DNA of 64,000 nt from Phytophthora quininea (GCA_011947345.1 JAAVTG010000142.1:186001-250000), one strand, 5' to 3'; shown: positions 41,931-54,849, counted from the stretch's first letter. A program made the numbers and translations. The notes: generated by a model not told the origin, from the sequence alone.

Positions 41931-43212
41931 ATGGAATGTCCATATCCATTGTCACAAAGGGAGCCCTGCCTGCCCCAGCGGTCAATGCCGGCATCGTCCC
42001 CGCCCTCGTCTCAATGTCTCAAGTATGTTGTCTACCCTGAAAACCTGCCTCTTGACGACACCGGACCGAGGTTGTTAATTGTTAACAGCCCCGATCCCGA
42101 CGACACGGCGCACGAAGGCACCCCGGCATTCGAAGACATGCCGGATGAGCCTGGTATCTACCTCGTCGAGTTGGGGCTACCCACACTGACCCTCGCCGCC
42201 GATATGGGGCTCGATGTAGCGTGGCTTAGAAAAAAACAAGGTTCATCACAAAGTATGTAAATCGGATCGGACTGCCAGCGGAAAGAGCATTCGCCAACGT
42301 GTCGAAGCGCTATACAAGCCAACAGAGTACGGGCAGTTTCTCCACAGGACCGGAGATTTGTTCTTGCGCTTAGCTGTTGTCGGGGTCGATCCCAAGAAGC
42401 TCGTGGATGTTGAGAAGGGACTGAAAAATTGGGTCGAAACGATGCGACTGAAGCTAACTGTTAGCAACGATACCTCTAGGGTGTCGAAAACCGAATTTTG
42501 CCGCGACAAGTGCAAGGACTCGAGACGAAACAATAATACTCTGCTGAACAAGTACAAGAGCATCGTCGACGAGCTCAGAGCCGAGTCGAAAGCAATACGT
42601 CGCGATCAAAGTGAAGCCCGTACATCAGCTGCCCGAGCTGCCCATAAACAGGCTACAGCCCCAGTCCACCGAGAGGATGATGCTGACCAGGCGGCTCGCA
42701 GACACAACAGTCTCTGTGCGATTCTTGAAGCAGCTGAAAGACGAGAACGAGTTCGGGATACTGGTGTTGGCACACGCGTACAAACGAGGGGTGTTGGTGT
42801 TGGAACACGTGAATCAGCAGCAGCAATTGGCGCTGGACCTGGCGCGCGAGGTGGTCTGTCTATGGGGGATGGTGGTTCAGCTACGGTGACTGGAGCATCT
42901 CCGCTTGGAACAGGTTCTGCTGAGACTGGCGACGTTGCTACCAGGATTCTGTGTACTCTAGCGAACGACGTGTATAGCCTACGACAGGAGAGACTGCATC
43001 GCCAGCAGGAGGTCCAACAATTTCAGCAGTTTCAACTTCACTGCGAGTTCCTTCGAGACCAACAAAGAGCAGCGATCTACAGCGACCAACCGAGGGAGGG
43101 CGAGGAACACCAAACTCTACTGCGTGAGATTCGCGGCGAATTGCGGGTCGTGAATGGCACAATGCGCGAAGTACTCGACGTCTTGCACCACTTTGAGAGT
43201 AACAACAAGTGA
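41931..43212 (+). CDS. Hypothetical protein, unrecognised
   Basis: Starts at ATG 41931 (MECPYPLSQ) and ends at 43212. An A7 run near 42230-42237 must change by net +1 to join the first frame to the second. The N-terminal 100 residues are acidic (NSPDPDDTAHEGTPAFEDMP, EPGIYLVELG). After the join comes a compact helical domain (IRQRVEALYKPTEYGQFLHR, LAVVGVDPKKLVDVEKGL), then a low-complexity region where two frames are both open (42600-42890), and a Gln-rich coiled coil (RLHRQQEVQQFQQFQ) to the end. I do not recognise the family. It may be lineage-specific. Base composition upstream (TTATATAATTTTTATGG) is more AT-rich than the neighbours. Confidence 0.5.
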
Positions 43213-44071
43213 CCGGGAAATGTGGCTTATAGCCACGATTTGCACGACGCACAAGCAACAACAACATCATCTCCTCGGTGGGCTCCTCGCAAAGATCCTC
43301 AAACCACACGCGACCCTTCCCTTTTCTCCATCCATGACTCAAAACCTGCCATTTACCCCAGCGAAGTCCGTCCGTGCAATTCACCGCCGTACGCTGCAAA
43401 ACTATGGTTTCTTCGGCCTGGTGTTCGTATTTACTCCACCGAAACGTAAAAATTGTCTCACCCATCGCTAGCAGTAGGAAAACACGCACTACCACCTCAC
43501 CACCTCCAAAGCTTGGGATGAACGCCAGCAGATCTTCGCTGTCAGTGGTAAGCGCCAACTTGGACCCAACAAGACTCCCATTGTCCACTGCATCCGGTCG
43601 GAAATACACTGGTATTCACCGCCGGGATTTTGCGGAAGTCGACATGACTTTCTCCAACTCGGAAGAGAAACAACCCAGCACTTGCTAACAGCGTCCTACT
43701 TGTTGCTGCGCATTCTTGAGTATTTTCAACCGCTAGCTCGAGCTCCCCTTTGTCCGAATTAGACACTGACTGCGAGCGTTGTGATGACCTGCAAAACTTG
43801 CTCTGGTGGACTCGTGACCATGATAGTGGTGGGGCCCCACTCGTTGATGCCGCTGTGGGCGATCGTATCGGCGTCCGCGTCCAACGCCACGAAAATCGGC
43901 ACCACTCAGCGGTTGAGCAGCAAGCGTCGCAAATGTAGGCGCCCTGGTGAGAGCTGGTCCGTCAAACGCCATGAACTTCAGCAGAGCGATCTTGCGCGGG
44001 CTCCTGTGCATCCGCCAGCCCTGGTAAATGCTAAAGACGGTGGCTTTGCTGGTAGTAGAAAAGGATGACAA
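42938..44071 (-). CDS. Possible hypothetical gene, minus strand, several frames
   Basis: From ATG 44071 (MSSFSTTSKATVFSIYQ) a chain of frames reads naturally through FVALDADADTIAHSG, GPTTIMVTSPPEQVLQVI, SNSDKGELELAVENTQ and FRPDAVDNGSLVGSKL to about 43490, with shifts near 43890, 43765 and 43605. Beyond that the frame stays open to 42938 but runs antisense to the preceding gene, so the true 3' end is unknown. No family recognised. It could be a pseudogene; it is divergent from the gene at 44142. Confidence 0.3.
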
Positions 44072-44141
44072 TACAAATACGCGCGTTCAATTAGTATAGA
44101 CTTTTGTATACTTCTGAAACAACCGGAAGCAATCCCCTGCG

Positions 44142-45185
44142 ATGCCTGGGCAGCGGCGGAAGGCTCTGGAAGATGGCGGTGCTGAGACGTCAGACAGCGC
44201 CAAAGTGTTCCAACTCTACCAGCAAGGCCTGGCTCCCGAGCAGATGCTGCAGCTGAGCTACATGCGGCGATGCGCGCCTAGGCGGCTGCGGACCGAGCGC
44301 TGGATCGTTGAGGACGCGATGGTGCTGCCACGACCGGCGCTCGACGTCGCCAGCGTGCTGGCGCCGGTCGATTTCTCGCTGAGGGAGCTGGTGGAGCAAT
44401 CGGCGTCGTCACCAATCAGCCAGCGAGTTACTTGCGTTGAGATTTCGCCCGCTGTGGACAATGCCATTGCCCGCACCAAGGAGAGCGCGAGGAAGCACTT
44501 CAGAAGGCCGCGACAGGCCGATCCACACGAGATTTACGCGTGGGGCGCGCTAGCAGAGGAGGACTGGATTGAGATCTTTAAATCCACACAAGACGGAGAC
44601 GAGGGAGGGAAGAATGGCAAGTTGCCTGAGGCTGCCGATTTGTGCTGGCTGCTAGGCCAGAGCCCGAGCGACGCATTCGTCGCATTTGTATGGGACCACC
44701 TGCTCATGCCGATACTAAAGCGCTGTGCTGAGGCGAGTGGCGCGATAGCTTCTCCACCTCCGCACCAAGAACTATTCGCACTACTTGTAGCGCAGCGATC
44801 TTTCGCGTCGCTCAGCCCCAAAGACTTTCGCGCCAAGGTGCGCGCCCGTAGTCTGCGGCAAGTCAACGACGTCTTCGGTGCGCAGGCAGAGCTCCTGCTC
44901 GTGGCATTGTACCGGCGACAGCGAGAAGCTGGCCAAAAGTGCCGGACTACCTGATAATTGAAGTGCAAGTTTCCGACCATCACTCTGAGCGTCCACTTTC
45001 AACCCTTTCGCTCTCATTCCACATTTTGCTGCGTCCAGGACAAGCGACAAGGAAGTCCAAGAGAGAAAACATTTCGGCAGCATGCGAGCAACTTGCGGCC
45101 TCAACAAGAACAAGCTCAAGCTCAGCGACTCGTCGAGTACGTGTTTTTGCTGTCTGCGCTGCAGCTGTTGGCTGAGGGTTGTTAG
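44142..45185 (+). CDS. Hypothetical helical protein
   Basis: Exon 1 (44142-44962) needs one -1 repair at the AAAA run near 44936-44939. A GT-AG intron to 45038 then leads to exon 2 (45039-45185), about 322 residues in all. Mostly alpha-helical by composition: KVFQLYQQGLAPEQMLQLSY near the start, HEIYAWGALAEEDWIEIF in the middle, and a C-terminal coiled coil (RPQQEQAQAQRLVEYVFLL). Without the repair and intron the protein would be 270 residues, ending QKCRTT. No known domain was recognised. Confidence 0.55.
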
Positions 45186-45308
45186 TGTATGGCGTAGCGA
45201 AAGGAACGAGTCGAGCCTCGAAGCCCAAGGCCAAGGTCAGGTTCCTCTGCTCGACGGATGAAGGCGTAAAGCTAAGTAAGATAAGAACCTGCGATTCGAG
45301 GATTACTG

Positions 45309-46761
45309 TTGAAAGATGTTGAAGGCTTTGGTCATGCTGTGGCAGGCAGTCGGACAGGGAAAGCTCTGACAACGAAAAGTATCCTTCGATCGTCAAGGAC
45401 GCAGAAGACCGTAGCTCCGTCTAAGACGCGTGCGGGATTCAGCTTCAGGACGATCTCGTCCGAGGCGAAAGAGGTCAAGAAAGTTGCAGGGAACTCGGAG
45501 CAGAAGAAAGCTCCGTTGTTATTTGCTGCTGTGCAACCGTTCAAGGTCGACTTTTCTGTCGATGGACTCGTCAAGAAGAGTTCTAGCTCGGGTGCAAAAG
45601 GAGGTCCTGCAAACGGAAAGGCGGCTGCTTTCCAGGCCAAGACCATCGGCCTTCCCCGCTTGGTCTCCGTGGAAGTGAGAACCCTCCTCCTACGAAGAAG
45701 AGGAGAACTGCGGAGGTTTCACAACAAAGGGGTAGTGGTTTGTCGAGCACCAAAGAACGAGGGGGATTGCAAGTTTCCAACATGAAGGCCGGAATGCCAA
45801 GGCCACTACTTGACAAACCGCAGAAGCCAAAGAAAGGTGCGCATTTCGTGGTTCAAACGATATCAAAAGGAGACTCTAACTAAGGCGCGAAAAGGTGGGC
45901 TGCTCCTCCAACTCAACGATTCGTTGTTGAAAAAGCGAGCATTGCTGGCGGATCAAGCGACGAAGGCCGGCCCTTCGCCCAAAAGGAGCAGAGGTTCGTA
46001 TATTCCAGGATGGGGATTTTGTATCGACGAATTCATCATCATTGCTGTACAGCTTTAGATCAAGCTGGCGTGATATCTGCTACCAAAGCTATTTCACGGT
46101 GCGTTCCTTCCTGCGAAAACACGAATATGCCATCAAAATTAATAGCACGCCTTGGAGTGCACCAGGCCAGAGCAAAACCTTGAGCAAAGTTTTGCCATGG
46201 GGAAGAACGAATTCGACGCTGGTAATGCGTCGCTTCTTGGCTCGGGCGCTGAAAACTCTAGGTGCGGTTTCACGAATTACTTGTTACCGGGAACTGACTT
46301 TTGATTTTTTGTTTTGCTAGTACTCGTTGTGGCGACGGAGACAGCGGAGACGAATGCGCTGTCAAGTTAGTCTGCAGATTGGTGCGTCCACCTTGCGCGC
46401 ACGTAACGCATATAATCGAGAACATGACAACATTCTATGTAGGATGGTGACAAGGAGGAGGAGTATTTAGACAGAGTGGCCACAGTTCAAGCGTTCGCTG
46501 AAAAGATGGCCATCGAGCGGAAGCAGATTCGTTGCCGCCTTGTTGACGCTCACGGTAAGGTCTCGTTGATTGTGCTCACCCGCCGAGAGTCCTCTTATGT
46601 CCACTCTTGCAGCCGACATCAGCGAGAGCCTCCTTGACGCATTTACGGGCTTGCTTGCTGAGGAGGGTGGCATTGGAATCGACACACTCGACGTCAACAT
46701 GGACATCGACATCGACGGCTACGAGCTTGCTGCACTCGAGGCAATTGGTATGCTGCAGTAA
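45309..46761 (+). CDS. Hypothetical multi-exon protein, Lys/Ser-rich
   Basis: Supported pieces: a basic Ser-rich exon from about 45309 (start unclear; open frames also run from 45186) with KTRAGFSFRTISSEAKEVKK and FAAVQPFKVDFSVDGLVKK, a nuclear-type KKRRTAEVSQ segment after a frame change near 45665, then GGLLLQLNDSLLKKRALLAD. Two clear 3' exons follow: 46443-46554 (DGDKEEEYLDRVATVQAF) and 46613-46761 (ADISESLLDAFTGLLAEEGG), ending YELAALEAIGMLQ. The last intron has GTAAGG and a good CAG acceptor. I cannot assign a function. Exact exon borders between 45700 and 46440 are guesses. Confidence 0.4.
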
Positions 46762-46828
46762 CCTCCGTCTGACACGCAAAACACTGAACAGTTTCATTCA
46801 CACCAGTTCCGCACAATGCACCTAGCTC

Positions 46829-49800
46829 CTACAGACCGGAGGTGCACCACTGCGAAAAGACCACCAGTTAACGTTAGTATCGTATCGACCGGCATTAATT
46901 CTTAACGAACCCGGTTTTCGTACCTTCTTGAACTCTTCAAAGCTAAGCTTGCTGTCGCGATTCAGATCTGCTTCTTTGAAACATTGCTCAGCTGTTGCAC
47001 GGGCAAGTTCCTCTGGGGTAACGCCCATTTTGTTTTTGTGCTGTCCGTCGTTTCGTACATCACTTTAAAGATTGACGTCATGTAGTTGATCATCTCTTCC
47101 TGCGTGATATAACCGTCGCCGTTGATATCGTAGAGCTGGAAGGCAGCTCGCACCTTGTCATCCATACTCGACCCCGACAGCACCGAGAGACCACTAGCAA
47201 GCTCCCCAAAGTCAACCGTGTTGCTGTTGTCTGTGTCAAATACCCTGAAGAGTCGACGAATCATCGCGTCGGCCTTTTGCCGCTCTTCGGAAGAGTCGTG
47301 TCCTCCAGCAAGCTTAATGATTTGGTCAAAGCACTTTTTAAATGCTGCAAAGGTAAGCTCGCCTGACGGCGCGGCTTCTGCGAATATCTCCAAAACGTCG
47401 TTGACTTCGTAGGTGTCCAACTTCAGCAGCTGTCGTGCATGCTCCATACTCGAGCTATTCATGTTTAGCGCTGATGCAGAATTCGGGGAGAGCAGCGCAT
47501 CGCCGTTGGAGCTTGTCATCCCGTAAATTTTATCGGAGGGAAAGCTAACCGGCGCAGTGCTGATGCTATTGCTTGCAGTGCCCCATACCGTTTTCCTTGG
47601 CGACTCCGGGGCAGGCGAGCTGCTGTGGCGACTGCTGCCTTTGTTCTCGCCATGAGAAAGCGAGGCTTCACTGTGGAATTCACTCCTGTTGTTAATGTTT
47701 TGCTGTGGGCTGAGAAATTTACTCACCCCTGCAGGTGATGCCTCGAGCCCTGACGACTTCGAGTACCACGCAACAAATTCATCAAAGCTCAGTTTGCCAT
47801 CCTCGTTAAGGTCAGCTTCCAGAAAGCATTGTTCAGCCGTGATTGTAGCAAGTTCCTCCGGCTGGACACCAAGCTTTTCATTGGTACCTGGACTGGTCTC
47901 GTACAAAACCTTAAAGACGCTCGCTAAGTAGCGTGCCATCTCGTCGAACGAAATAAAGCCATCTTGATTCAGATCGAAAAGTGAAAAAGCAGCCCGCACC
48001 TTCTCCTCACGAGACCCACCGCATAACACGGACAGACCGCTGCTAAGCTCGCAGAAGTCAACTGTCCCGTTGTGGTCCTCGTCGAAAATCACGAATAGTC
48101 GGTTCAAGATGAGCCGCAACCGAGCCAAGTTGGTTTCGTCATTTTTGTACTGCTCGTCCACCAGTTGCTCAAAGCATTCCTCGAAAGCCTCGCGCGATAG
48201 AGTACCGTCCTCTGAGCAGCGATTAGCAAAGATCTCAAACACTTCATCCGCCGTGTACTTCTCCAGATTCGTCATCTCCTTAACCACATCAAGACTAACC
48301 CAATCAGGAGCCTGTTGCTGCTGTTGCTTTGCTTTTGGGACTGCTGCTGTTGCTCACCGAGTACTGCGGGGACCGGCAAATCACCAACCTTCTTTGGCTG
48401 CATGTACCATCGGCTAAATTCCTCGAAGGAAAGTTTGCCGTCTTTGTCTTGATCAGCTTCTGCAAACGCTTGCTCGGCCGTAATCTCTCCTAACTCCTCT
48501 GGGGTCACACCCATTCGCGTCTCACTGTCAGGATTTACTTCAAAGAGAACCTTGAATACTGATGTCAGGTACAGCCGCATCTCGCCAAGCGATATGTAGC
48601 CGTCATGATTCACATCGTACAAGTTAAAGGCAGCGCGCACCTTGTCAGTTTGGCTACCACCACAGAGCACTGACAGCCCGCTCGCTAGTTCATTGAAGTC
48701 CACCAAACCGTTGTTGTCCTTGTCAAACAAGTCAAAGAGGCGATCCACTAGTAATCGAAGTCTGTCATCCGTTCTAGGTAACGAAGATTCCACCTTAAAG
48801 TGCCCCATTGCCTGTCGCCAGGTCTCTTTGTCCATTGTGCCGTCGGCCGACGTGAATTTGGCAAAAGTATTCAGCACCTGCTGCGCTGAAAAGGAACCCA
48901 AGTTAGTCAGTCGCCGAACTTCGCGCAATGACAGCCACTCTGGAATATTATTTTGGATCAGCCGCTCCATGTTCGCCGCGCTTGATCGAGTGTACCATTT
49001 ACGGAACTCGGGAAAACTCAAGCGCCCGTCATGGTCTAGATCAGCCTCGGCAAACGCTTGCTCCGCTGTCCGTTGACCCAATTCTTCAGGAGACTCGTGC
49101 TCCATTTGAGGGAGTGCAGCAGGTGATGCCTCCTTCAAAACCTTAAACACCGACGTCAAATAGCGCGTCATCTCATCCATCGAAATGTATCCATCGGCAT
49201 TGTAGTCATACAAAGCGAACGCAGCACGAATCTTTTCCTCGGAAGACCCACCGCAGAACACCGACAACCCACTAGAAATCTCGCTAAAGTCCACCATTCC
49301 GTTTTTGTCCACGTCGAACAGCTCGAATAGACGGTTGAGGATCGGATTGATACGCTGGTATTCTTCGGACTTGATGCCGTGGTTCACGGAAATGATCTTT
49401 CGAAAGCACCCATCAAACGCCTCTCGAGAGACGTAGCCTTGCTCGTCCGCACAATCTGCAAGTGCTTCGAAAACCTCCATCGGCGAAAACGATTGCAGAT
49501 TGGTAAGACGGCGGGCCTCCGCCAGACTGAACAGCTGTTCGCCGTTTTTCGCTACCTCGCCAATGCCACCAGGCTGCTGATACCAGTGCTGGAATTCTTT
49601 CAGTGTCAACTGGCCGTCGTGATCTTGGTCTGCTTCTGCAAATGCTTGCTGCGCAGTGACCTCTCCTAACTCCTCCGGTGTTACGCCTAGCGATTGTGTA
49701 TCTGGAGATACTTGAAACAACACACGGAAAACAGAAGTAAGGTAGCGCGTCATTTCCTCCAGAGAAATAAAGCCGTCACCATTAAAGTCAAACAGTGCGA

Positions 49801-52800
49801 ATGCCGCCTCCACTTTCTGGTCCTTTGTGCCACCACACAGCACAGACAACCCGCTCGCAAGCTCTCCAAAGTCTACAGCCCCACTATTGTCCGTGTCGAA
49901 CAAATCAAACAGTCCGTCCACAACTTCTTGAAGCTTTTTCTGAGTTTCCTGGTTCTTTGGTTTGCCGTTGGAGGTCCCGTTGGATTTCTGGCCAGCGATA
50001 ACCCTACGAAAGCTCCCATTGAACGCATCGCGCGACAGAAGGCCTTGCTCATCTGCCTCTCCTGCAAAGATCTCAAACACTTCTTCAGGCTCATACTGAG
50101 CCAAATTGGTTAGCTGCTTAATTTCATTGAGCGGCATCCAGTGCAGCGACGAGTCCACAATTGCGTTCTTCACAACAGCACTGCTGATACCAGCTTGCGC
50201 AGGCGAGTTATACCACGTCAAGAATTCATCGTAGCTAATTTTGCCGTCTTGGTTTGCATCAGCTTCCAGAAAAGCTTGCTCCGCAGTGACAACCCCAAGT
50301 TCCTCTGCGGATACACCTGTTTCTTGTCGCATTTCGGGCTGGACCTCGTACAGTACTTTGAAGATAGACGTGAGATAGCGCTTCATCTCGTCAAGTGAAA
50401 TAAACCCATCCTCGTTGAAATCATAGAGACGAAACGCGGCCTTCACCTTCGCATCTCGCGCGCCCTTGCAAAGCACTGACAGACCACTAGCCAGCTCACT
50501 GAAGTCGATTTGACCATTGCCATCACGATCGAACACGTCGTAGAGACGGTCTGCCACCATTTTTGCCCGCAACTTTTCAATCTGTGTGCGCGGGTGGGAT
50601 ATTTCAATGATCTCGAAAAACACTTATCGAATGACTGGCGGTTCAGCATTCCTTGTTCATCTGCATGCTCAGCGAATCGTTCAAACACTTCAACCACATC
50701 CAAATTGCCCAGATTCGTCAATTGACGAACTTCGTTCAGGCCCAACGGAGCTACAATGTCATTAAACGATGGCTGTTCCGGTTTGGAGTACCATTTCTGG
50801 AACTCATCAAACGTCAGTTTACCGTCCCGATTAACGTCGGCATCTTCAAAAATCTCACTCGCAGTAACAGCGGCCAAGGTGTCCGCAGAAATTCCTAGTT
50901 GTTGGTGTCGTGTTGGGTCAAGCACATACAGTATCTTAAATACTGACCCGAGATAGTGTTTCATTTCGTCCTCCGAGATGACACCATCCCCATTCCTGTC
51001 ATATACTTTGAATGCAGCTTGAACCTTCTCGTCCCGTGTGGAAGCGCCGCACAAAATAGAAAGTCCACTAATAAGCTCGTCAAAACTAACGAAGCCTTTC
51101 TCGTCAGCGTCAAATGCGGTAAAGAGGCGGTCAATAACCTCATGGACACGAGTACTCTCAGCTACTGAGAGTGTAGGTGTAGCCTTGCTGCAAATGTGCT
51201 TGTAGAAACATTCGTCAAATACACGCCGCGAGATTTTATCGTTGCCGCCTGCAGCCGACTGGAATATTTTCGATATTTCATCCAGGGGCATTCCCTCCAA
51301 GCCCGATAGCTTTCTCGCGACTTCAATGGGAATCGTCTCAGGCGAATTCGCTTCGTGTGAGCCTGATGAAGAACTATTTGGCGGAGGAAGACAAGGTTTG
51401 CTTCCATTAGAAGCCTGGGCTTTGTAGGCACGCGGGTTTTGGCGTTCAAACCACACACGGAACTCGTCAAAGCTGAGCTGGCCGTCACGATTATGATCAA
51501 AAGATCGAAAGCATTCCCGCGTAGTGGTTTTCGCCAGCTGCTCCGGCATCATTCCGGTCTTCGCAGGGAGGTCCGGAGATGCCTTGAACATGACCTTGAA
51601 CACAGACGTCAAGTACGACGTCATTTCGTCTGGAGAAATGTAGCCGTCGCCGTTTACATCGTAGAGAGTAAACATTGATCGGGCCTTATCCGCCTGGCTT
51701 CCGCCACACAAAATTGATAGCCCAGCGCCAAGTTCTTGGACATCCACTACTCCGTTTCTGTCCGTGTCGAACAACTCAAAGAGATCCTTGAGAAGCTGTT
51801 GCGTCTTCGTCTGCGTGTCACGACTAACATGCCCATCTTTGGCCAGCAATTTATTAAAGCATCGGAAGAAGACAGGTTGCGTGATATTGCCTTCGCCATC
51901 AGCCGAAGCTTGGAAAAACTCGAAAATGTCGTTCACATCGTACGCGCTCAGGTTTGTCAATTCTTTCATTTCGTTCAGAACTCCTTTAGAAGATAGTAAG
52001 GCCGAGTGCGGCGTATGTCTCGACGGTTGTGTCTGCGTTGCTAACTGGCTGTCCATGGTGGACCACTTTGTAAACTCCTCAAGGCTTAAACGGCCGTCCT
52101 CGTTAGCATCAGCCAGCGTAAAGGCATCTGTCGTCGTGATTCTAGCCATCTCTTCAGGAGAAATACGGCGGTATTGCTCTTTTGCGGCAGGAGAAATCAT
52201 AAAAATGATCCGGTATACCGAAGCCAAATAGGTTTCCATCTCGTCGCGCGAGATATACCCGTCTTGATTGATGTCAAACAGTGTAAAGGCAGATTTGATC
52301 TTCTCTAGTTGTGACCCACTGCAAAGAACAGAAATGCCGCTAGATAATTCACAGAAGTCGATAAATCCATCCTGGTCGGTGTCGAATCCATTAAACACGT
52401 TCTCCATAATCTGTTTCAATTGCATTTTCTCTTCAGCGCTCGATGTTCTCTTGGTGGACGCAGCATGGGCCCTCACAAGCTCATCGACAACCGAAAAGAA
52501 CGATTCCCGGGACAAGACGCCGTCTTCGTTAACCTTCGCAGCTATAACTTCGAAAACGTCACCAGGTGCTCGGTCCTGCAGACCTGTAAGCGACGCTACG
52601 AAGCTCATCGCACCAAACATCTGAGTTGCGTCTGCACCAGGACGAGCAGGCGGATGTTGAGAAGCGAAACCACTAGCAGGTTGCTGGTAGTGGTGTCCAT
52701 AAATCCAGTACCACGAACGAAACTCCTCCATAGACAACTTTCCGTCACGATTCACATCCGCCTCTTCAAACGCCTGTAGAACCGTGTAATTAGCCAGGCT

Positions 52801-54311
52801 TTTCGCATCAATCCCAATGGACTGACGCATCGCTGGCATCGATTCATACATGACGTTGAAGACAGAGGTCAAGTAGGCTTCCATTTCTTGTTGGGTAATA
52901 TATCCATCTCCATCGGCGTCAAAAAGTGAAAAAGCGGCTACAACCTTGTCTTCACTGGATCCGCCACATAGCACTGAAAGACCACTGCTCAGCTCCACAA
53001 AGTCAACAGAATCGCTTTCATCCACGTCAAACGCATCAAAGAGGCGATCTAAGAATCGCGTAATCTCACGGGTCGGCTCTCGGCGCTGCCTTTCCAGAAT
53101 GGAATAAAAGCATCGCTTGAATTCCGCACGGGTTAGTATCTCCTTGTTGTTTGCATTTGTTCTTGACGAAGCACTGAAAATGGAGAACAAGTCGGACGCA
53201 CTCAACGACGATAACCCCGTCACCTCGCGCAACGTGGCCAAATCTAATCCCTCCGATGCCTGCATGCCGTTTACACGAAACCCATTTGCTTTTCCTTTGA
53301 TAGCACGAGACTGCGCAACAAGCTGTGTGGGTCCTGGTTTCGAGTACCATTCACGGAAGGCCTCGTACGACAGCTTGCCGTGTTGGTTGAGTTTTGACTC
53401 TGCGAAGCACTGGCTTGCTGTCACGACGCCCAGCTCAGCCGGATCCACCCTGTAAAAAACACACACACACACAAATGAATTCATTCTCTGTCAGCAGTCC
53501 GCAATCTATCTACCATCTACACAAAAACTTAGTACGCACTCATTTTGCTGGAACAGTTCTGGCGACACTTCTCCAATCACCAAGAAAACGGCGGTCAGGT
53601 ATTTTGTCATCTCTTCCTTGGAGATGAACCCATCGCTGTCCATGTCGTACAGCTCAAACGTGAGTCGGATCTTCTCGTCTCGCTCTCCACACGCAAACAC
53701 GGACACCCCTCCAAGAAAGTCAGCGACGTCCACGATCTCCGGTCGCTGGCTCTGGCGCTCAAATATACTGAATAACCTTGTGAACATCTTCCTCGCTTGC
53801 GGGTCGTAGCGTCCTGACTGGGACAAGATCTTCTCCAGACACCTCTCAAAGGTGATCTTGTCCAAAGCACCCGTGGGGCAGGCCTGCGTGAAGACGTTGA
53901 CCAGTATGGGCAGCTCAAAGTCCGCCAGATCCACGTCCAGAGTGTCCTCCTTGTCTTCCCGCTCGCTCTCGTCGTCTTCGTTCGCCTCCGAGGCGGTGGT
54001 GGTGGCCGCCGAGCGGCGCTTTCTGCCGTGGCGGTGGCTTCTACGGCCCCTCTTGGGGAAGATTCCTCTGCTTCCAGCACCAAGTGATACGCGGCATCTT
54101 CGAACAGCTCTGGCGAGCGGCAGAGCAGCGACGGCGGGTAAAAGACGCCAGTGGAGGCATGACGCAGCGCCACCAGCCTCCCGCCCAGCGACGGGAAGCC
54201 CGCGCCGACGCACTGAAGCAGCTCCGACGAGGACAGTCCCGCGAACAGCAGCAGCTCGCGCGTCTCGCCACCCAGCTGCAGCGTGACGGCGCTCACACGC
54301 GAGCCCGCCAT
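46829..54311 (-). CDS. Giant EF-hand protein with 11 tandem calaxin/NCS-like modules
   Basis: Three exons (54311-53540, 53449-46924, 46849-46829) plus four -1 repairs (54019-54021, 50616-50620, 48333-48336, and 47028-47031 or 47033-47037) give about 2,440 residues. The first 85 residues (VTLQLGGETRELLLFAG...GVFYPPSLLCRSPELF) look like a small beta-grasp-type domain, followed by an acidic Ser-rich linker. The rest is 11 modules of about 195-220 residues. Each has a helical lead (EVFEIFA, then REAF-x-x-CF), EF-hand a (FDxDxxGxVDFxEL) running into SGLSVLCGG, EF-hand b (DGYISxxEM-x-x-YLTSVFKVL), and EF-hand c (EADxxxDGKLSFxEFxxWY). That is about 33 EF-hands, nearly all canonical; module 1 hand a is degenerate. 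The GLSV(L/F)-x-G block resembles calaxin, the ciliary outer-arm-dynein calcium sensor. A Ser-rich linker lies between modules 10 and 11. Confidence 0.85.
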
Positions 54312-54443
54312 GGTTCAGCTCCCTGTCCTTTCGATGGATTCCGTTCTGAGGGAGGAAGCGACTCTTTTACGTTTTGATGGCAGTATTTAACACAAAAAGG
54401 ATAGGACTATTATATATCTAGACCAAAACCCTCAGTCGCGACA

Positions 54444-54830
54444 ATGGATGTGCTGGACAAGTTCGTGAAGCTTGCGGCGCAACGAACGCAGGAATCACAG
54501 GCGAGTACTGCTGCGGTGGACCCTGCAGTTTGTGGTCGTTTTGCGTTTTGTGCTCGATCCCACGGGGCTTGCACTGGAGTTTTGCCGGTCGAACAACGAA
54601 CGGCAACACGTTCAACAAGGGCAACATATACCTCTGCGCTGTCGCAGTGCCAACGCCGGGGCGAGTCGTTAGTCGCCATGTGGGGCAGACAAATGTCGAC
54701 CGGACCTCTCCCATCCATTCATCGCCAGCAGGACGAGGGCGGCGGTCGTGCCGCAAGCGTGCGCTCATTCCTCGATTTGATCCGTGCAGTGCAGTTGTCG
54801 GTCTTCCATCTGCGCTCTTCCAAGTACTAG
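54444..54830 (+). CDS. Possible small ORF, divergent from the giant EF-hand gene
   Basis: A 128-codon frame starting MDVLDKFVKLAAQRTQESQ. The first 20 residues look natural, but after about 54510 other frames are equally open and the composition becomes Arg/Ser-rich, so a missing base or intron is likely. It ends 20 bp before the first SemiSWEET gene. No family recognised. Confidence 0.25.
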   Translation: MDVLDKFVKLAAQRTQESQASTAAVDPAVCGRFAFCARSHGACTGVLPVEQRTATRSTRATYTSALSQCQRRGESLVAMWGRQMSTGPLPSIHRQQDEGGGRAASVRSFLDLIRAVQLSVFHLRSSKY

Positions 54831-54849
54831 TACAGTCTCGCTGCTCAAG

